Source: Macrostomum hystrix
Lineage: Eukaryota; Platyhelminthes; Macrostomidae
Direction of reading: 5' to 3'
DNA length: 64,000 nucleotides
Assembly (NCBI GenBank): GCA_950097015.1
Contig: CATNEN010000034.1
Span: forward strand, 4,496,001-4,560,000
Below are positions 1 through 10,266 of this stretch, piece by piece (the first letter of the stretch is position 1; every line of letters begins with the position of its first letter). The notes beneath the pieces are model-generated. The model was not told the DNA's origin, ran no database searches, and worked only from the letters and a program-made list of their open reading frames with translations. Made by a program: the position numbers and the translations under genes.

Positions 1-974
1 GGGCACTGAAGGACATGGAGGAGGAGGAGTGGGCACTGAAGGACATGGAGGAGGAGGAGTGGGCACTGAAGGACATGGAGGAGGAGGAGTGGGCACTGAA
101 GGACATGGAGGAGGAGGAGTGGGCACTGAAGGACATGGAGGAGGAGGAGTGGGCACTGAAGGACATGGAGGAGGAGGAGTGGGCACTGAAGGACATGGAC
201 GAGGAGGAGTGGGCACTGAAGGACATGGAGGAGGAGGAGTGGGCACTGAAGGACATGGAGGAGGAGGAGTGGGCACTGAAGGACATGGAGGAGGAGGAGT
301 GGGCACTGAAGGACATGGAGGAGGAGGAGTGGGCACTGAAGGACATGGAGGAGGAGGAGTGGGCACTGAAGGACATGGAGGAGGAGGAGTGGGCACTGAA
401 GGACATGGAGGAGGAGGAGTGGGCACTGAAGGACATGGAGGAGGAGGAGTGGGCACTGAAGGACATGGAGGAGGAGGAGTGGGCACTGAAGGACATGGAG
501 GAGGAGGACTGGTCACTGAAGGACATGGAGGAGGAGGACTGGGCACTGAAGGACATGGAGGAGGAGGAGTGGGCACTGAAGGACATGGAGGAGGAGGAGT
601 GGGCACTGAAGGACATGGAGGAGGAGGAGTGGGCACTGAAGGACATGGAGGAGGAGGAGTGGGCACTGAAGGACATGGAGGAGGAGGAGTGGGCACTGAA
701 GGACATGGAGGAGGAGGAGTGGGCACTGAAGGACATGGAGGAGGAGGAGTGGGCACTGAAGGACATGGAGGAGGAGGAGTGGGCACTGAAGGACATGGAG
801 GAGGAGGAGTGGGCACTGAAGGACATGGAGGAGGAGGAGTGGGCACTGAAGGACATGGACGAGGAGGAGTGGGCACTGAAGGACATGGAGGAGGAGGAGT
901 GGGCACTGAAGGACATGGAGGAGGAGGAGTGGGCACTGAAGGACATGGAGGAGGAGGAGTGGGCACTGAAGGAC
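1..974. repeat. 30-bp minisatellite beside the D1 exon
   Basis: About 32 nearly identical units (start GGCACTGAAGGACATGGAGG) continue from beyond the window edge to within about 20 bp of the D1 exon donor. Because 30 is divisible by three, long frames run through both strands; none is a gene. The purine-rich strand is the plus strand. Confidence 0.97.
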
Positions 975-998
975 CCGGAGGAGACTCCGAGGACTCAC

Positions 999-1519
999 TG
1001 CTCTCTGCAGCGCAAAAGTCCTGATGGTGTAGTAGGCAAGCTCGAGTGTGTCGATGAGTGTGACGCCCATCATGTCGTACGTCTCGGTGCCCTTGACAGG
1101 CCAGTAGAGGTCGCATTTGACTCTGGTTCGCTCCTCCAGTTTTGTCATCATCACGATGGTGCAGCACTTCTGCTCCCAGGTCATGCGCCAGAAGTCGGCC
1201 ACCGTGTCGGGCAGTGGACCCTGGGTGGCGATGTAGGCATTCTGCTTGCGGTAGCCGTCAATGTAGTTGGCGTTGATGTAGTCACTGCCGGGCTGACTGT
1301 CCATGGGTTGCAGCACCACCCTGGAGTGGTCGTAGGCTATCACATTGGCGTACCGGTTCTTGCACTTGTTCACCTCCAGGTTAGAGTTCTCCCAGGTAAA
1401 CTGCTGGCCAGGATCTACTGACTCATATTCGGCTGAGAACTTCAGATTGTCATTGGCCTTCAGGTTGTTGACGTGCTCCAACAGCTGGCTGACTGGCACA
1501 GGCGGATGATTCACAATGG
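999..1519 (-). CDS. Lar: Lar exon: N-terminal half of phosphatase domain D1
   Basis: The exon encodes the wedge helices ([15 protein letters not shown]) and the first conserved blocks of a receptor PTP D1 domain: [17 protein letters not shown], the phosphotyrosine-loop [65 protein letters not shown] and the RTFAL strand. Identity to LAR-family D1 is high throughout. The acceptor is GCGCAG after a pyrimidine-rich stretch, and the donor is CA/GTGAGT at 998. The first codon is split (phase 1) and completes as Ala with the last G of the preceding exon. The WPD loop and the catalytic HCSAG loop would follow downstream, outside the window. The reading frame stays open past the donor only because the adjacent 30-bp minisatellite has no stops; that stretch is intronic. 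Confidence 0.95.
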
Positions 1520-1602
1520 CTGCGCGGTGGTGGCGGTGGTGGCGAAGGGTTGGTCATGGGGCTATGAGCATTGGACTTTCAGTCAGATTGGCTATGGATT
1601 TC

Positions 1603-2216
1603 TCCACTGCCACCTCACCTGCCCCACTGCCACACATCACCTACCCCACTGTCACCTCACTTGCCCCACTGCCATCCCATCTACCCCACTGCCATCTCAT
1701 CTACCTTACTGCCACCTCATCTACCCCACTGCCACCTCACCTAACCCACTGCCACCTCATCTGCCCCACTGCCACCTCATCTGCCCCACTGCCACCTCAT
1801 CTACCCCACTGTCACCTCACCTGCCCCACTGCCACATCACCTACCCCACTGCCACCTCATCTACCCCACTGCCACCTCACCTAACCCACTGCCACCTCAT
1901 CTGCCCCACTGCCACCTCATCTGGCCCACTGCCACCTCATCTGGCCCACTGCCACCTCACCTACCACGCTGCCATCTCATCTACCTCACTGCCACCTCAT
2001 CTACCCCACTGCCACCTTATCTACCCCACTGCCACCTCACCTACCCCACTGCCACCTCATCTGGCCCACTGCCACCTCACCTACCCCACTGCCATTCTAT
2101 CTACCCCACTGCCACCTCATCTACCCCACTGCCACCTCATCTACCCCACTGCCACCTCATCTACCCCACTGCCACCTCACTTACCCCACTGCCACCTCAC
2201 TTACCCCACTGCCATA
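1603..2216. repeat. 20-bp minisatellite
   Basis: About 30 copies of a unit like CTACCCCACTGCCACCTCAT with single-base variants, in the intron between the polyQ and D1 exons. G-poor on plus. Confidence 0.96.
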
Positions 2217-2721
2217 TTACACTATTCTCTATAAAAATGTTTACAGCTAAATCAAAGTCAAAAGTAATTAGTCTTTTTGCTTCTACTGAATCTTGTCGTC
2301 GCGTTTGAGTAGAATCGTATTAGACAATTGCGCTGACTAAAATAAAAGTACTGTTTAAATTTTCTAATAGTACATCTGCAATGAGAGCAGTGCAAGGAGT
2401 AGTAATTAGTATTGTACTAGTACTTGTCGCAAAATACCCAGTTTAAAAAAATCAATCATTGCAACTGGAACAAACTGTTACTCCAACTTATCAAATAATG
2501 AAATTGATCAACTGGAACAAAGCAGCATTAAAAATACAATGTTAATCACTTTCAACCTGTTGTGATATCTGTTCTTACCATAAATTGGATTGTAAAATAG
2601 TTCTGAAAGGAAATTTTCAATCATTCACTGGACCGTTTTTACAAAAAATTTCCGACTAAATGTACTAAATAGCAATGGACTAACACTTAAATAAAGTTAG
2701 GATAATGGGATTTGGACTCAC
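2217..2721 (-). other. Intron remainder between polyQ and D1 exons
   Basis: AT-rich unique sequence with no gene, repeat or splice feature that I can support, apart from the donor at 2721. Confidence 0.7.
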
Positions 2722-2877
2722 CTGGAGTTGGGAAGTTGACCCGCCGGAGCTCCACAGGGTCCGTGGGTCCAGCGTGATAGGCCGAACTGTTCCCTGACCC
2801 AATTGACGATGTTGGCAGAGTGCCAGAATGACCTGGTGGCATTGTCATGAACTGCTGGCCCAAAGCTAGCGCTTGCA

Positions 2878-2908
<31 letters not shown>

Positions 2909-3173
2909 TTGCTGCAGGAGCAGCTGCTGTTGCTGTTGTAACAATTGCTGCTGCTGCTGCTGTTGCTGTTGCAGCAAAGACGATGGGCCGTGGCTTCCAG
3001 CACCGCCGCCGCCGCCGCCACTCTGCAAGGTGCCGGTGCAGAAGCTGGTTGAGTTATTGTGCTGAGCAGCGATCAGCGGCTGCTTCAGAGCCGGCTCCGC
3101 CATCACCTGCAGCGGCTGGCGCGAATAGGACGAATTGCCGTTTCTGAAGTTCCTGCCGCGCTCTCCGCCTTTG
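2722..3173 (-). CDS. Lar: Lar exon: cytoplasmic juxtamembrane segment with polyglutamine and polyglycine
   Basis: The exon starts at acceptor CCTTGCAG and opens with KGGERGRNFRNGNSSYS, a basic stretch just inside the membrane. It then carries a six-glycine run, interrupted glutamine runs with interspersed leucines (about 40 residues of Q/L), and ends with DPVELRRVNFPTP, the conserved motif that precedes D1 in all LAR receptors. The donor is CCAG/GTGAGT. It joins the transmembrane exon as CC+C (Pro) and the D1 exon as G+CC (Ala). At about 150 residues the juxtamembrane segment is longer than in vertebrate LAR, mostly because of the low-complexity part. The Q tract is coded by mixed CAG and CAA codons, so it is probably not a recent pure-CAG expansion. 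Start of the exon rests on the splice site, not on the internal methionine. Confidence 0.88.
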
Positions 3174-3229
3174 CTGCAAGGGGTTGGGACAGCGAAGGAT
3201 TAGGGCGCGATGCGGCTCTTCATTCTTGG

Positions 3230-3345
3230 GGGTCGTCACACCCAGCCAAATATTCTCAACTGGGTGAAATGGGCTCAGAATTCGAACTTCAGACCTCTCG
3301 CTTAAGAGAGCGAAGCTTCAACCGCTGAGCGGTTTAGTCCTGCCT
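3230..3345 (-). mobile_element. Truncated tRNA-derived SINE near a splice acceptor
   Basis: The minus strand shows an A-box-like AAACCGCTCAGCGGTTGAAG, an anticodon-arm-like hairpin (CTCTC...GAGAG), a B box (AGTTCGAATTC) and then CCCATTTCACCCAGTTGAG and GGCTGGGTGTG, which resemble part of the core of the neighbouring SINE. It ends about 60 bp upstream of the acceptor of the polyQ exon. The arms do not fold into a functional tRNA. Confidence 0.5.
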
Positions 3346-3559
3346 GATTTACTCTTTAGTCTAAAGTTCACTATGGGCTAAGGCGCGCTGAGAATTGTGT
3401 GGAATATGTGTATTATGCAACATTTAACCGTATAACTTTAATTAAAATTCAATCCCAATATACCTGCCTAGGATAAAGTTAAAAACTAAAACCAAGTAGG
3501 AAGTAGGAATTTGAAAAGGGTATGCATTGATATTTTATCCCATATTAAGGATAAATTGA

Positions 3560-3835
3560 TTACACCTGCCCTAATTTGATCAGATGTGCAGCCGACAGCA
3601 CAGTCGCAGATTGCGCGGCGCATTTGAAGGCCACGTACGGCTGCTCAGTCCATGGACTGGGGAACGCCACACCCACCAAAAATTACCCCTAGATAACGCT
3701 GTTACTCATTTAACAGCTGGGTGAACTGAAGCAATGCATAGCTAAGTGTCTTCCTAAAGGACACAAATTGTTCCAATAGAGTCAAGAATCGAACCCCGGA
3801 CCTACACTGCGTGCTCGACGCTCTAATCCCAACCC
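3560..3835 (-). mobile_element. tRNA-derived SINE with conserved core
   Basis: On the minus strand a tRNA-like head (A-box-like TGGGATTAGAGCG; B box GGGGTTCGATTC at plus 3785-3797) is followed by a core with GTGTCCTTTAGGAAGACACT, GCATTGCTTCAGTTCACCC and CAGCTGTTAAATGAG. Cores of this style recur in SINEs of many aquatic invertebrates. A non-tRNA tail runs to about 3560. It lies in the intron between the transmembrane and juxtamembrane exons. Confidence 0.6.
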
Positions 3836-3922
3836 CTTATTACGGACAATTGCCGATAATTATCGATAATTCATAAATAAATCCTAAATTTGCAATATTT
3901 TATCCCCATTTTAGCCACTCAC

Positions 3923-5250
3923 GGGGGGCAGACAAAGCATCCTAGCGCAATGCAGCCGACAGCAATGCAGACCACGGCAGTGAGGCCTAAAGCAGAAATG
4001 ACCAGCACCACAATAAGGGTGTGGTAGTTGTTGCCATCGTCTCCGGACCTGCTAGCGGTGGCCAGTGGAATGTGCGTGCCGAAAGCCTCCGACCATTCGC
4101 TGTTTTTGCAGCCCTCAAGCCGGCCGCCTCCGTTGGCCTCGCTGAGGCAGGCGCGCAGCACAGCCTTGTAGGCCTGGCCCTCCACCAGATGCTTGTTCAG
4201 AGCCACTTGGGCAATGCCGTTAGGTTCGGCGCAGTTCTCCTTGGCGTCACCGTAGCCGAGGATGTATTCGATGGTGGCCGAGCCGCCTTCGCCGGCGCCA
4301 CCGCCAGGCGAGCCGACCAGATCGGCGAATCTGTCCGCGCTGAAGCAGGCCGCAATGTACGGCTCCTGGGAGCTCTTCACCAAAGCGTTGGCAAACAGGC
4401 TGGCGTGGTGAAGCAGGTTGCTGCCAATTAGCTTGGACTCAGGTGACACAATCAGGTAGTAGCGCTCCACTCGGCCACGCTTGTCCGATGCCCGGCTAAG
4501 CCGCAGTGTCACCACGCGCTTACCGGGCCTGGCAACGGCGGCCGGCGGCTTCACATCCAGCGGCGGCGCCGGCAGGGTGGCGCAGATGACATTGGCGGGA
4601 ACATCGACTGGCTGCGAGTTGGGAAAAGTATAACGGGCCAGCAGGGAAATGTTGTAGGTGGTGTCCGGCTCCAGGTTGTTGATTGGCCAGTCGAATGTGT
4701 TGACGGACAAGTCGGGTACGTTGACCTGCTGCATGGAGATCGGATGCTTTCTGGGCAGCAGGGAGCCGGTGTCGTCTCGGAAGCTGGCAGAGCCGATGGC
4801 TACGTAGTGGAAGGACTCCAGGCCCGCGGGCTGCTCCGGCTTGGACCAGGTGATGTACAATAACTCGACTTTGCGATCCACGCAGCGCAGCTGGCGTGGC
4901 GCCATTTTGCTGGGATTCTGGCGTGGCGATGCGTCGCCGTTGAACAAGTCGACGACCCGGTCGCCAGTGACGCGGCCCTCGACGCCGTCAACTCGAACTG
5001 ACCGGAGGCGAACAATATAGGCTGCGTCCGGCTGCAGGTCGCTAATGATGGTGCTGCCGCTAGTTGGCGATGAGACTGTGCTCTCAACAAAGTGCCGGTC
5101 CTCGCGCTGGTAGAAGGGGGCGGTGAGGACGCGGACCTCGCGGATGTCCTCGGAGGGGAGGCGCCACTCGACCCGGATGGAGGTGGGCGAGATGCGCTCG
5201 ATGTGCACAATGATTGGCGGCTCGGGGCCCTGACCCTGGCGCATGAACAC
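3923..5250 (-). CDS. Lar: Lar exon: FN3-8, FN3-9, membrane-proximal region and transmembrane helix
   Basis: This single 1.3-kb exon begins VFMRQGQGPEPPIIVHIE (FN3-8, with the VEWRLPSEDI strand), continues with FN3-9 (LLYITWSKPEQPAG; TTYNISLLARY), then a long membrane-proximal region with KRVVTLRLSRASDKRGRVER and YYLIVSPESK, which corresponds to the similarly placed domain of LAR receptors. Four cysteines in this region are spaced as in an extracellular fold. A hydrophobic helix of about 30 residues follows (TLIVVLVISALGLTAVVCIA), ending in a cysteine-rich CIALGCFVCPP that could be palmitoylated. Vertebrate homologues are cut by furin in this region; I see basic residues but no clear R-X-K/R-R site. 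The acceptor is ATTCCCAG (phase 0), and the donor GTGAGT at 3922 leaves CC for the next codon. Confidence 0.95.
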
Positions 5251-5648
5251 CTGGGAATGAGGAGCGGAGAGCAAAGAGTCTTATGGGATTTATTAAACAG
5301 CCGATATGTAGCTAAAACTAGCCGATATGTGTCGAAAAACTTTATACCTGGTAACGATTAAAATACTTCTGTAAAGCTGCAAATATTTGTTTAGAAATAT
5401 CTTGAAAAAGGGAAACAAAACATTGTGATAGAGGAAAAAAATAGAGTGTAATAAATGCAATCGAAAGCCGGCCGACATGTGCCGAAAAACTTAAGTTCAG
5501 GCAACAATTTAACGATATCTGGATAGTCTTTAGGCCAAAAGCAGAAAGAAATTTAGTTCATAGAACAAGAGAACAATGAAAATCTAGTAGAAACCAATAA
5601 GATTGAACGTATTTAAAATAGCCGATATGTATAGAAATTCGCACTCAC
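5251..5648 (-). other. Short intron between FN3-7 and FN3-8
   Basis: Phase 0 intron of 398 bp holding three scattered copies of a GCCGATATGT/GCCGACATGT motif followed by GAAAAAC-like sequence. Nothing else seen. Confidence 0.8.
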
Positions 5649-5926
5649 CCTGTTAGTCCATGGCCCAGCCCCAGCCGAGTTGAAAGCCCGACAGCGGAAC
5701 TCGTAGTTGCTGCGCGGATTCAAGTCGTTGACCAGGATGTTGTCACGCGAGCTGGTCATGTTGATCGACTGCTGGGTCTCGCGCGACGCATCCGACTCCC
5801 AGTAGTGAATCTCGTAGGCCAGAATTTTGCCATTGCGAAGGAGTGGACTGGGCGGCTTAACAGTTATGCTCACTCCCGAGTCGGACACTGGAGTCACTTT
5901 GAATTCCTCGGGGAAGCCGATTGGAA
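5649..5926 (-). CDS. Lar: Lar exon: FN3-7
   Basis: The exon encodes one fibronectin type III domain: PIGFPEEFKVTPVSDSG, then LRNGKILAYEIHYWES, then the typical F-G loop region LNPRSNYEFRCRAFNSAGAG and PWTNR. It starts after acceptor CACTTCAG with a split Val codon (G+TT) from the FN3-6 exon and ends in phase 0 at donor AGG/GTGAGT. The next exon opens directly with VFMRQ. The neighbouring intron on the 3' side is only about 400 bp. An N-glycosylation sequon (NMTS) is visible. The fit to the FN3 fold is clear, and the domain number comes from counting along the chain. Confidence 0.93.
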
Positions 5927-5979
5927 CTGAAGTGATTGGATAGGGCGATGGGAAGGGCGTTCAGTGTCAACTGCCTCTT

Positions 5980-6275
5980 CAGTTCCTGACCAATCAGAGA
6001 GAGTACACAATAAAATTACCTCTCATATTTCTGACCAATCAGAGATAGTAAACAATAAAACTGCCCCTCTCGTATTTCTGACCAATTAGAGAAATTCTAT
6101 ATACAACCCTCTTGCCCTTCTGAACAATCAGAGAGACAGAAATTCGGTAAACAAGCCTATTTTTTCTGTCCAATCAGAGATAGAATCGATCAACTACCCT
6201 CTTCTCTTTCCGACCAATCAGAGATAAACGAATCGATAAACTACTATTTCACATTTTCTGAGCATTCAGAAAGGG
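5980..6275. repeat. Decayed tandem repeat (about 46 bp) with CCAAT boxes
   Basis: Seven diverged units, each with GACCAATCAGAGA or a variant at 5988, 6033, 6080, 6122, 6168, 6212 and 6260. The motif GACCAATCAG is a full match to the NF-Y consensus RRCCAATSRG in three or more units. It lies just upstream of the FN3-7 exon. Confidence 0.7.
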
Positions 6276-6827
6276 CGAATGAATAAAACAAGTCCTTCTT
6301 AGATCACATCAATTACATGAAATGATAAAGCTGCCTGTTCACTTCTTCATATTCCCAAGAATAAGAAAGCAGTCCAGCAGTTCCCTGCAGAATCACAAAT
6401 CCTCCTACAGGCTTTTCGCCATCAAAGCAAAATTTGTTAGAAAGCGGGCCAATCACAGGGTCAGTCTGGTGGCTGACAGCCCCTCAATCAGAGCAAGCGG
6501 GACTGGTTTCAATTAATGCTCCCTCCAAACCCACAGCAGATGCCGCTGATTCAAGCTGAGAACTCTCACTGCCGACCGGTGCTTTTTGCCCGAAAAAAAT
6601 CCGTCCCGACTTTTGGCCACGCCACTTATCCTACACCGCCACCCTTAGCTGGGGCCGATCGCTCTTATTAACAGATCCTTCAAGGACAAATGCCTCTTAG
6701 CTGTTCGGTTGCTTCTCCTTAACCAACTCTCTCTCTCTACTCTAGGCTTATACTAGTGCATTCTCACTTCTGTGCTCAGCGTCTAAGAAAAGATTTCGGC
6801 TCAAAATGATGAGAGGCCGAGGAAAGG

Positions 6828-6828
<1 letters not shown>

Positions 6829-6885
<57 letters not shown>
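6829..6885. repeat. (CAG)n microsatellite, about 19 units
   Basis: Uninterrupted CAG repeat on plus, thus CTG in the pre-mRNA, in the FN3-6/FN3-7 intron. Purity suggests high instability. Confidence 0.97.
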
Positions 6886-6886
<1 letters not shown>

Positions 6887-7257
6887 TAGCCGGCAAGGCA
6901 AAAAGATTTTCTCCATTTTCACACGGTGAATAAAGAACAGACAGGGAACGATGACGCAAAATGAAATTTCCCTTCCTCGGACTAAAGCAATGGGAAGCAC
7001 TTTTCGCTTTCTCATCAGACGTCAGTTCCCGCCTAACAGCCACACAAATACATTTAGTGGGGAAATTATTGCGAGCTACATTTAAGAGAAGAAAACTTGG
7101 CTAAATAATTTCTTCCGGTTCTTTAATATGCTCACTGAGTTGGATTAAGATAAAAAATACTTATTAATAGTAATTTCTCAATAGTAGCAAGCTTTCACAT
7201 GACAGGGTTAAAAATTATAGAATTTATCGTAATGTCACTCATTAGTATCTAAAACCA

Positions 7258-7838
7258 TATCTCACGGAAATCCCTCAATATATCTCATGGAAATCCCACA
7301 TCAGGGCTCATGGAAATCCCTCATCATGGCTCATGGAAATACCACATAATATCCCATGGAAATGCCACATCATATCTCATGGAAATCCCACACCCTCTTT
7401 AATTGGAATCTATACCGATTTTCTAGAAACCCACACCATGCTTCTTGGAAGCCCACACCGCGTTTCCTAGAAACCCACAAGATGTTTCCTAGAAACCCAC
7501 AAGATGATTCCAAGAAACCCACACCATGCTTCCAAGAAACCCACATGTTTCCTAGAAACCCACACCATGCTTCCAAGAAACCCACATCATGTTTCCTAGA
7601 AACCCACACCATGTTTCCTAGAAATCCACAGGATGTTTCCTAGAAACCCACACCATGTTTCCTAGATACGCAAAACGTGTTTTTTCGTTGAAACCCAAGC
7701 CGAAATTCCTAGAAACCCACACCGCATTTCCGAAGAACCCACGTCGCAATTCCTAGAAACTTACGCCACGTTTTCTAGAAACCCACACCTTGTTTCCAAG
7801 AAACCCACACCATATTTTTTGAAACCTATACTGTATTT
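7258..7838. repeat. About 22-bp minisatellite, diverged
   Basis: Units like CCTAGAAACCCACACCATGT, with a related CATGGAAATCCCACATCAT form at the left end. The array stops about 80 bp from the FN3-6 donor. Confidence 0.9.
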
Positions 7839-7920
7839 CAGTGGGATCACACGCTCTCTGAACGAAGGCCAGTGGTCGATTTTAGGTTGAAAAATATTGC
7901 TGAAAAAATCAGCAGCTCAC

Positions 7921-8250
7921 CCGAGTCAGGAGTTGTGACCAACAAGCTGGCCTTGGGTCCGTAGCCTTCATTGTTCTTGGCTGCCAAGCTGATATTGTAG
8001 GTGATGCCGGGCTTGAGTTCACTCTGCAGTCGCAGGCCGGTGTGATCTCGACTGATCGGCAGGACTTTCTCTTTAAGCAGCGGCGCCAGTTCTGGCGGAT
8101 CGGAGACGAAGTACGTCAGCTGGTACTCTTCAATACGGGGACTGTTGATTGTGTCCGGTGGCTTCCAAGACAGATCAACGACGTTTGAGAGCGAGTGGCC
8201 GAGAGCGGAGCTGAACACATTGGCTCGCAGATCTCTGGGAGCTGATGGCA
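7921..8250 (-). CDS. Lar: Lar exon: FN3-6
   Basis: The exon encodes one FN3 domain in symmetrical phase 1-1: VPSAPRDLRANVFSS, VVDLSWKPPDT, RIEEYQLTYFVSD and the end LKPGITYNISLAAKNNEGYG. The acceptor is CAATTCAG and the donor TCGG/GTGAGC. The start PSAPRDL closely resembles the SAPRDV start of a vertebrate LAR FN3 domain. The reading frame continues without a stop upstream of the acceptor into a signal-peptide-like stretch (see the separate entry at 8251-8389). On the 5' side the intron is about 17 kb, the longest in the window. Confidence 0.94.
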
Positions 8251-8389
8251 CTGAATTGCAGGTGGAAAGGTCGGTACAGTCGTTAGCGAATGACGGGCCA
8301 TAGATTAGGGAGGTGGGCTGCCTTGGCTGCCAGGCTAACAGGCCAGGTGGCCACACAGTCAGCAGCAGCAGCAGCAGCAGCCGCAACAT
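8251..8389 (-). other. Candidate alternative first exon with signal peptide, contiguous with FN3-6
   Basis: Directly upstream of the FN3-6 acceptor and in frame with it lies an ATG (8389) that opens MLRLLLLLLLTVWPPGLLAW, followed by a short linker and then FN3-6. This has the n-, h- and c-region layout of a secretory signal peptide, with Ala at a plausible cleavage site. Upstream on the same strand sit an inverted CCAAT box (8516-8525, AGCCAATGGC on plus) and a TATA-like CTATAT (8501-8506). If used, it would make a short receptor with FN3-6 to FN3-9, the membrane span and the phosphatase domains, but no Ig domains. The Leu run comes from a (CTG)7 microsatellite, and such tracts occur elsewhere in these introns, so coincidence is possible. 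Transcript data are needed to decide. Confidence 0.38.
8361..8382. repeat. (CAG)7 tract
   Basis: Short CAG run on plus. On the minus strand it codes for the leucine core of the putative alternative signal peptide. Confidence 0.9.
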
Positions 8390-8500
8390 ATTTATTGTGT
8401 CTTTTGTCAAATAGATTTACAACAATCTGTATTAGTTCCCCTACTGTTCGGGAGCAAAGAAAAGGTAGAGTTTTCTTTCGAGAACAATGTTCCGCACCAG

Positions 8501-8525
8501 ATATAGGCGAGCTGGAGCCAATGGC
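8501..8525 (-). promoter_or_regulatory. Possible internal core promoter (CCAAT box plus TATA-like motif)
   Basis: On the minus strand an inverted CCAAT box (plus strand AGCCAATGGC, 8516-8525) is followed about ten bases later by CTATAT (8506-8501), about 112 bases upstream of the ATG at 8389. The spacing is compatible with a promoter, but both motifs are short. CCAAT motifs are common in this window, so the call depends on the in-frame signal peptide downstream. Confidence 0.25.
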
Positions 8526-8903
8526 ACATTCTGGATGGCCAGCTAAATAGATGGCGGGGGAAGACTTTGCGAGAGGGGAGAGGTTTGGGAGATGGGATGC
8601 AAACTATCAGAGGTTAGGAAAGAAAATGTATGTGTGTGCGTCGGGCAAAGGGATTGGGGTGAGATGAGAATGGACTGGACAGGATTGTGGGAAAAAATAA
8701 GGGTGGTACAGCTAGGGAGATAGGGACTAGAATCCTTCTGCATTAGTTAGTAGGCCAAAATACGCGACTTCTGCATGGCTTTGCTCCCCAAAAATGCAGC
8801 GCGCGTCATTAAATAATATGTGATATGCGACTGGGGGGGCTCTAGGGAAGAAAACGTGTTTCTAGAGAGAAATAATAACTACGCAAGCGTTGTAAAGCAC
8901 CGG

Positions 8904-8936
8904 CGCGCACACGCACACACACACACCCACACAACT
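8904..8936. repeat. CA-rich microsatellite
   Basis: Imperfect CA dinucleotide run in the FN3-5/FN3-6 intron. Confidence 0.8.
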
Positions 8937-9317
8937 CTCGCCCTTGGCTGTCGCGGATGTGACAACCTCCCCAATGAGCGCATGTATATAGATAACCTGA
9001 TGCATTCTGTGCCTCTAGTGAGTGGTAGTGTCATTCATAATGCAAGCGGCAGCGGCGGCCATTCAAGGCCATTCTCAGGGTAATCCAGCTCAAACAGTGA
9101 CCAAACAGCCATGTTGGACATTGGAATCAAGTTTGAGCTGGACACATCCGGAGCAGCTCAACCAGAATTATGCAATCTTGAGTTCTCAGTGGCACTTTTA
9201 CTTTAGCACAGTCGGTGCCAATGCATTGGAAAGGCAAGACTGATCGGAAGCAGGACTGACTTTCAAGGCTCCTGTACTTCAGATAAATGTGCCCCTCTAA
9301 CTCTGTCCATATGTCCG

Positions 9318-9596
9318 TCTATCTATAGCAATCTATCTGTCTGTCTATAGCTATCTATCTGTCCGTCTATAGCAATCTATCTGCCTGTCTATAGCTATCT
9401 ATCTGTCCGTCTATAGCTATCTATCTGCCTGTCTATAGCTATCTATCTGCCTGTCTATAGCTATCTATCTGCCTGTCTATAGCAATCTATCTGTCTGTCT
9501 ATAGCTATCTATCTGTCTGTCTATAGCTATCTATCTGCCTATCTATCTATCTCGTATATATCTGTCTATCCGTCTATCTGTCTCTCTATCTCTGTC
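9318..9596. repeat. 22-bp repeat built from CTAT/CTGT tetranucleotides
   Basis: About 12 copies of a unit like CTATCTATCTGCCTGTCTAT plus AG, grading into simple CTAT repeats at the right end. Confidence 0.92.
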
Positions 9597-9892
9597 TGTT
9601 AGCCTGTCAAGCCTGTGTGTTCATATTACATGGCAATCCCCACAGATACAGTCTTTTGTACTTATTAGGAATCAAAACGAAGACCAAACGACACAAACAC
9701 ATTTTTGCCTAAATCACAGGCACTAATTGTCTATATAAAAATCAAATTATGGAATTATGCAATAATCAGCTATGGGGCTGCATTCTGGTAATGACGCTCG
9801 ATAATTCAGCCAATAAATCAGCTTTTAGCTTAACCTTGTTTCTAGGAAAAAAACTGCTGAGCATACAATTTAGGTACAAACTTTTCTTCCAC

Positions 9893-10266
9893 CTCATTTC
9901 TTCCACCTCATGTCCTTCTCATCTGTCCTTGTTCTCATGTCCCTCATTTCTTTCTCATCTGTCCTTCTCATCTGTCCTTCTCATCTTCCCTTCTCATGTC
10001 CTTCTCATCTGTCCTTCTCATCTGTCCTTCTCATCTGTCCTTCTCATCTGCCCTCCTCATGTCCTTCTCATCTGCCCTTCTCATGTCCTTCTCATCTGCC
10101 TTTCTCATGTCCTTCTCATCTGTCCTTCTCATCTGCCCTTCTCATGTCCTTCTCATCTGTCCTTCTCATCTGTCCTTCTCATCTGTCCTTCTCATCTGTC
10201 CTTCTCATCTGCCCTTCTCATGTCCTTCTCATCTGTCCTTCTCATGTCCTTCTCATGTCCTTCTAA
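9893..10266. repeat. 13-bp / 11-bp pyrimidine repeat
   Basis: Copies of GTCCTTCTCATCT mixed with GTCCTTCTCAT, about 30 in total. It reads openly in all three plus frames, a periodicity effect only. Confidence 0.94.

Larger units (their letters stand above)
5927..7920 (-). other. Intron between FN3-6 and FN3-7
   Basis: Holds the CCAAT-box repeat, the pure CAG tract and the 22-bp array. The stretches 6280-6828 and 6886-7257 show no feature. Confidence 0.8.

Noticed and set aside
513-998. Continuation of the D1 reading frame into the repeat (Leu-Gln-Cys-Pro polymer)
   Set aside because: A good donor lies at 998 and D1 homology stops there; the rest is intronic minisatellite.
15-1421. Long plus-strand frames over the 30-bp repeat (Glu-rich and Gly-rich)
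   Set aside because: The period is divisible by three, so frames stay open by construction; the part beyond the repeat is antisense to the D1 exon.
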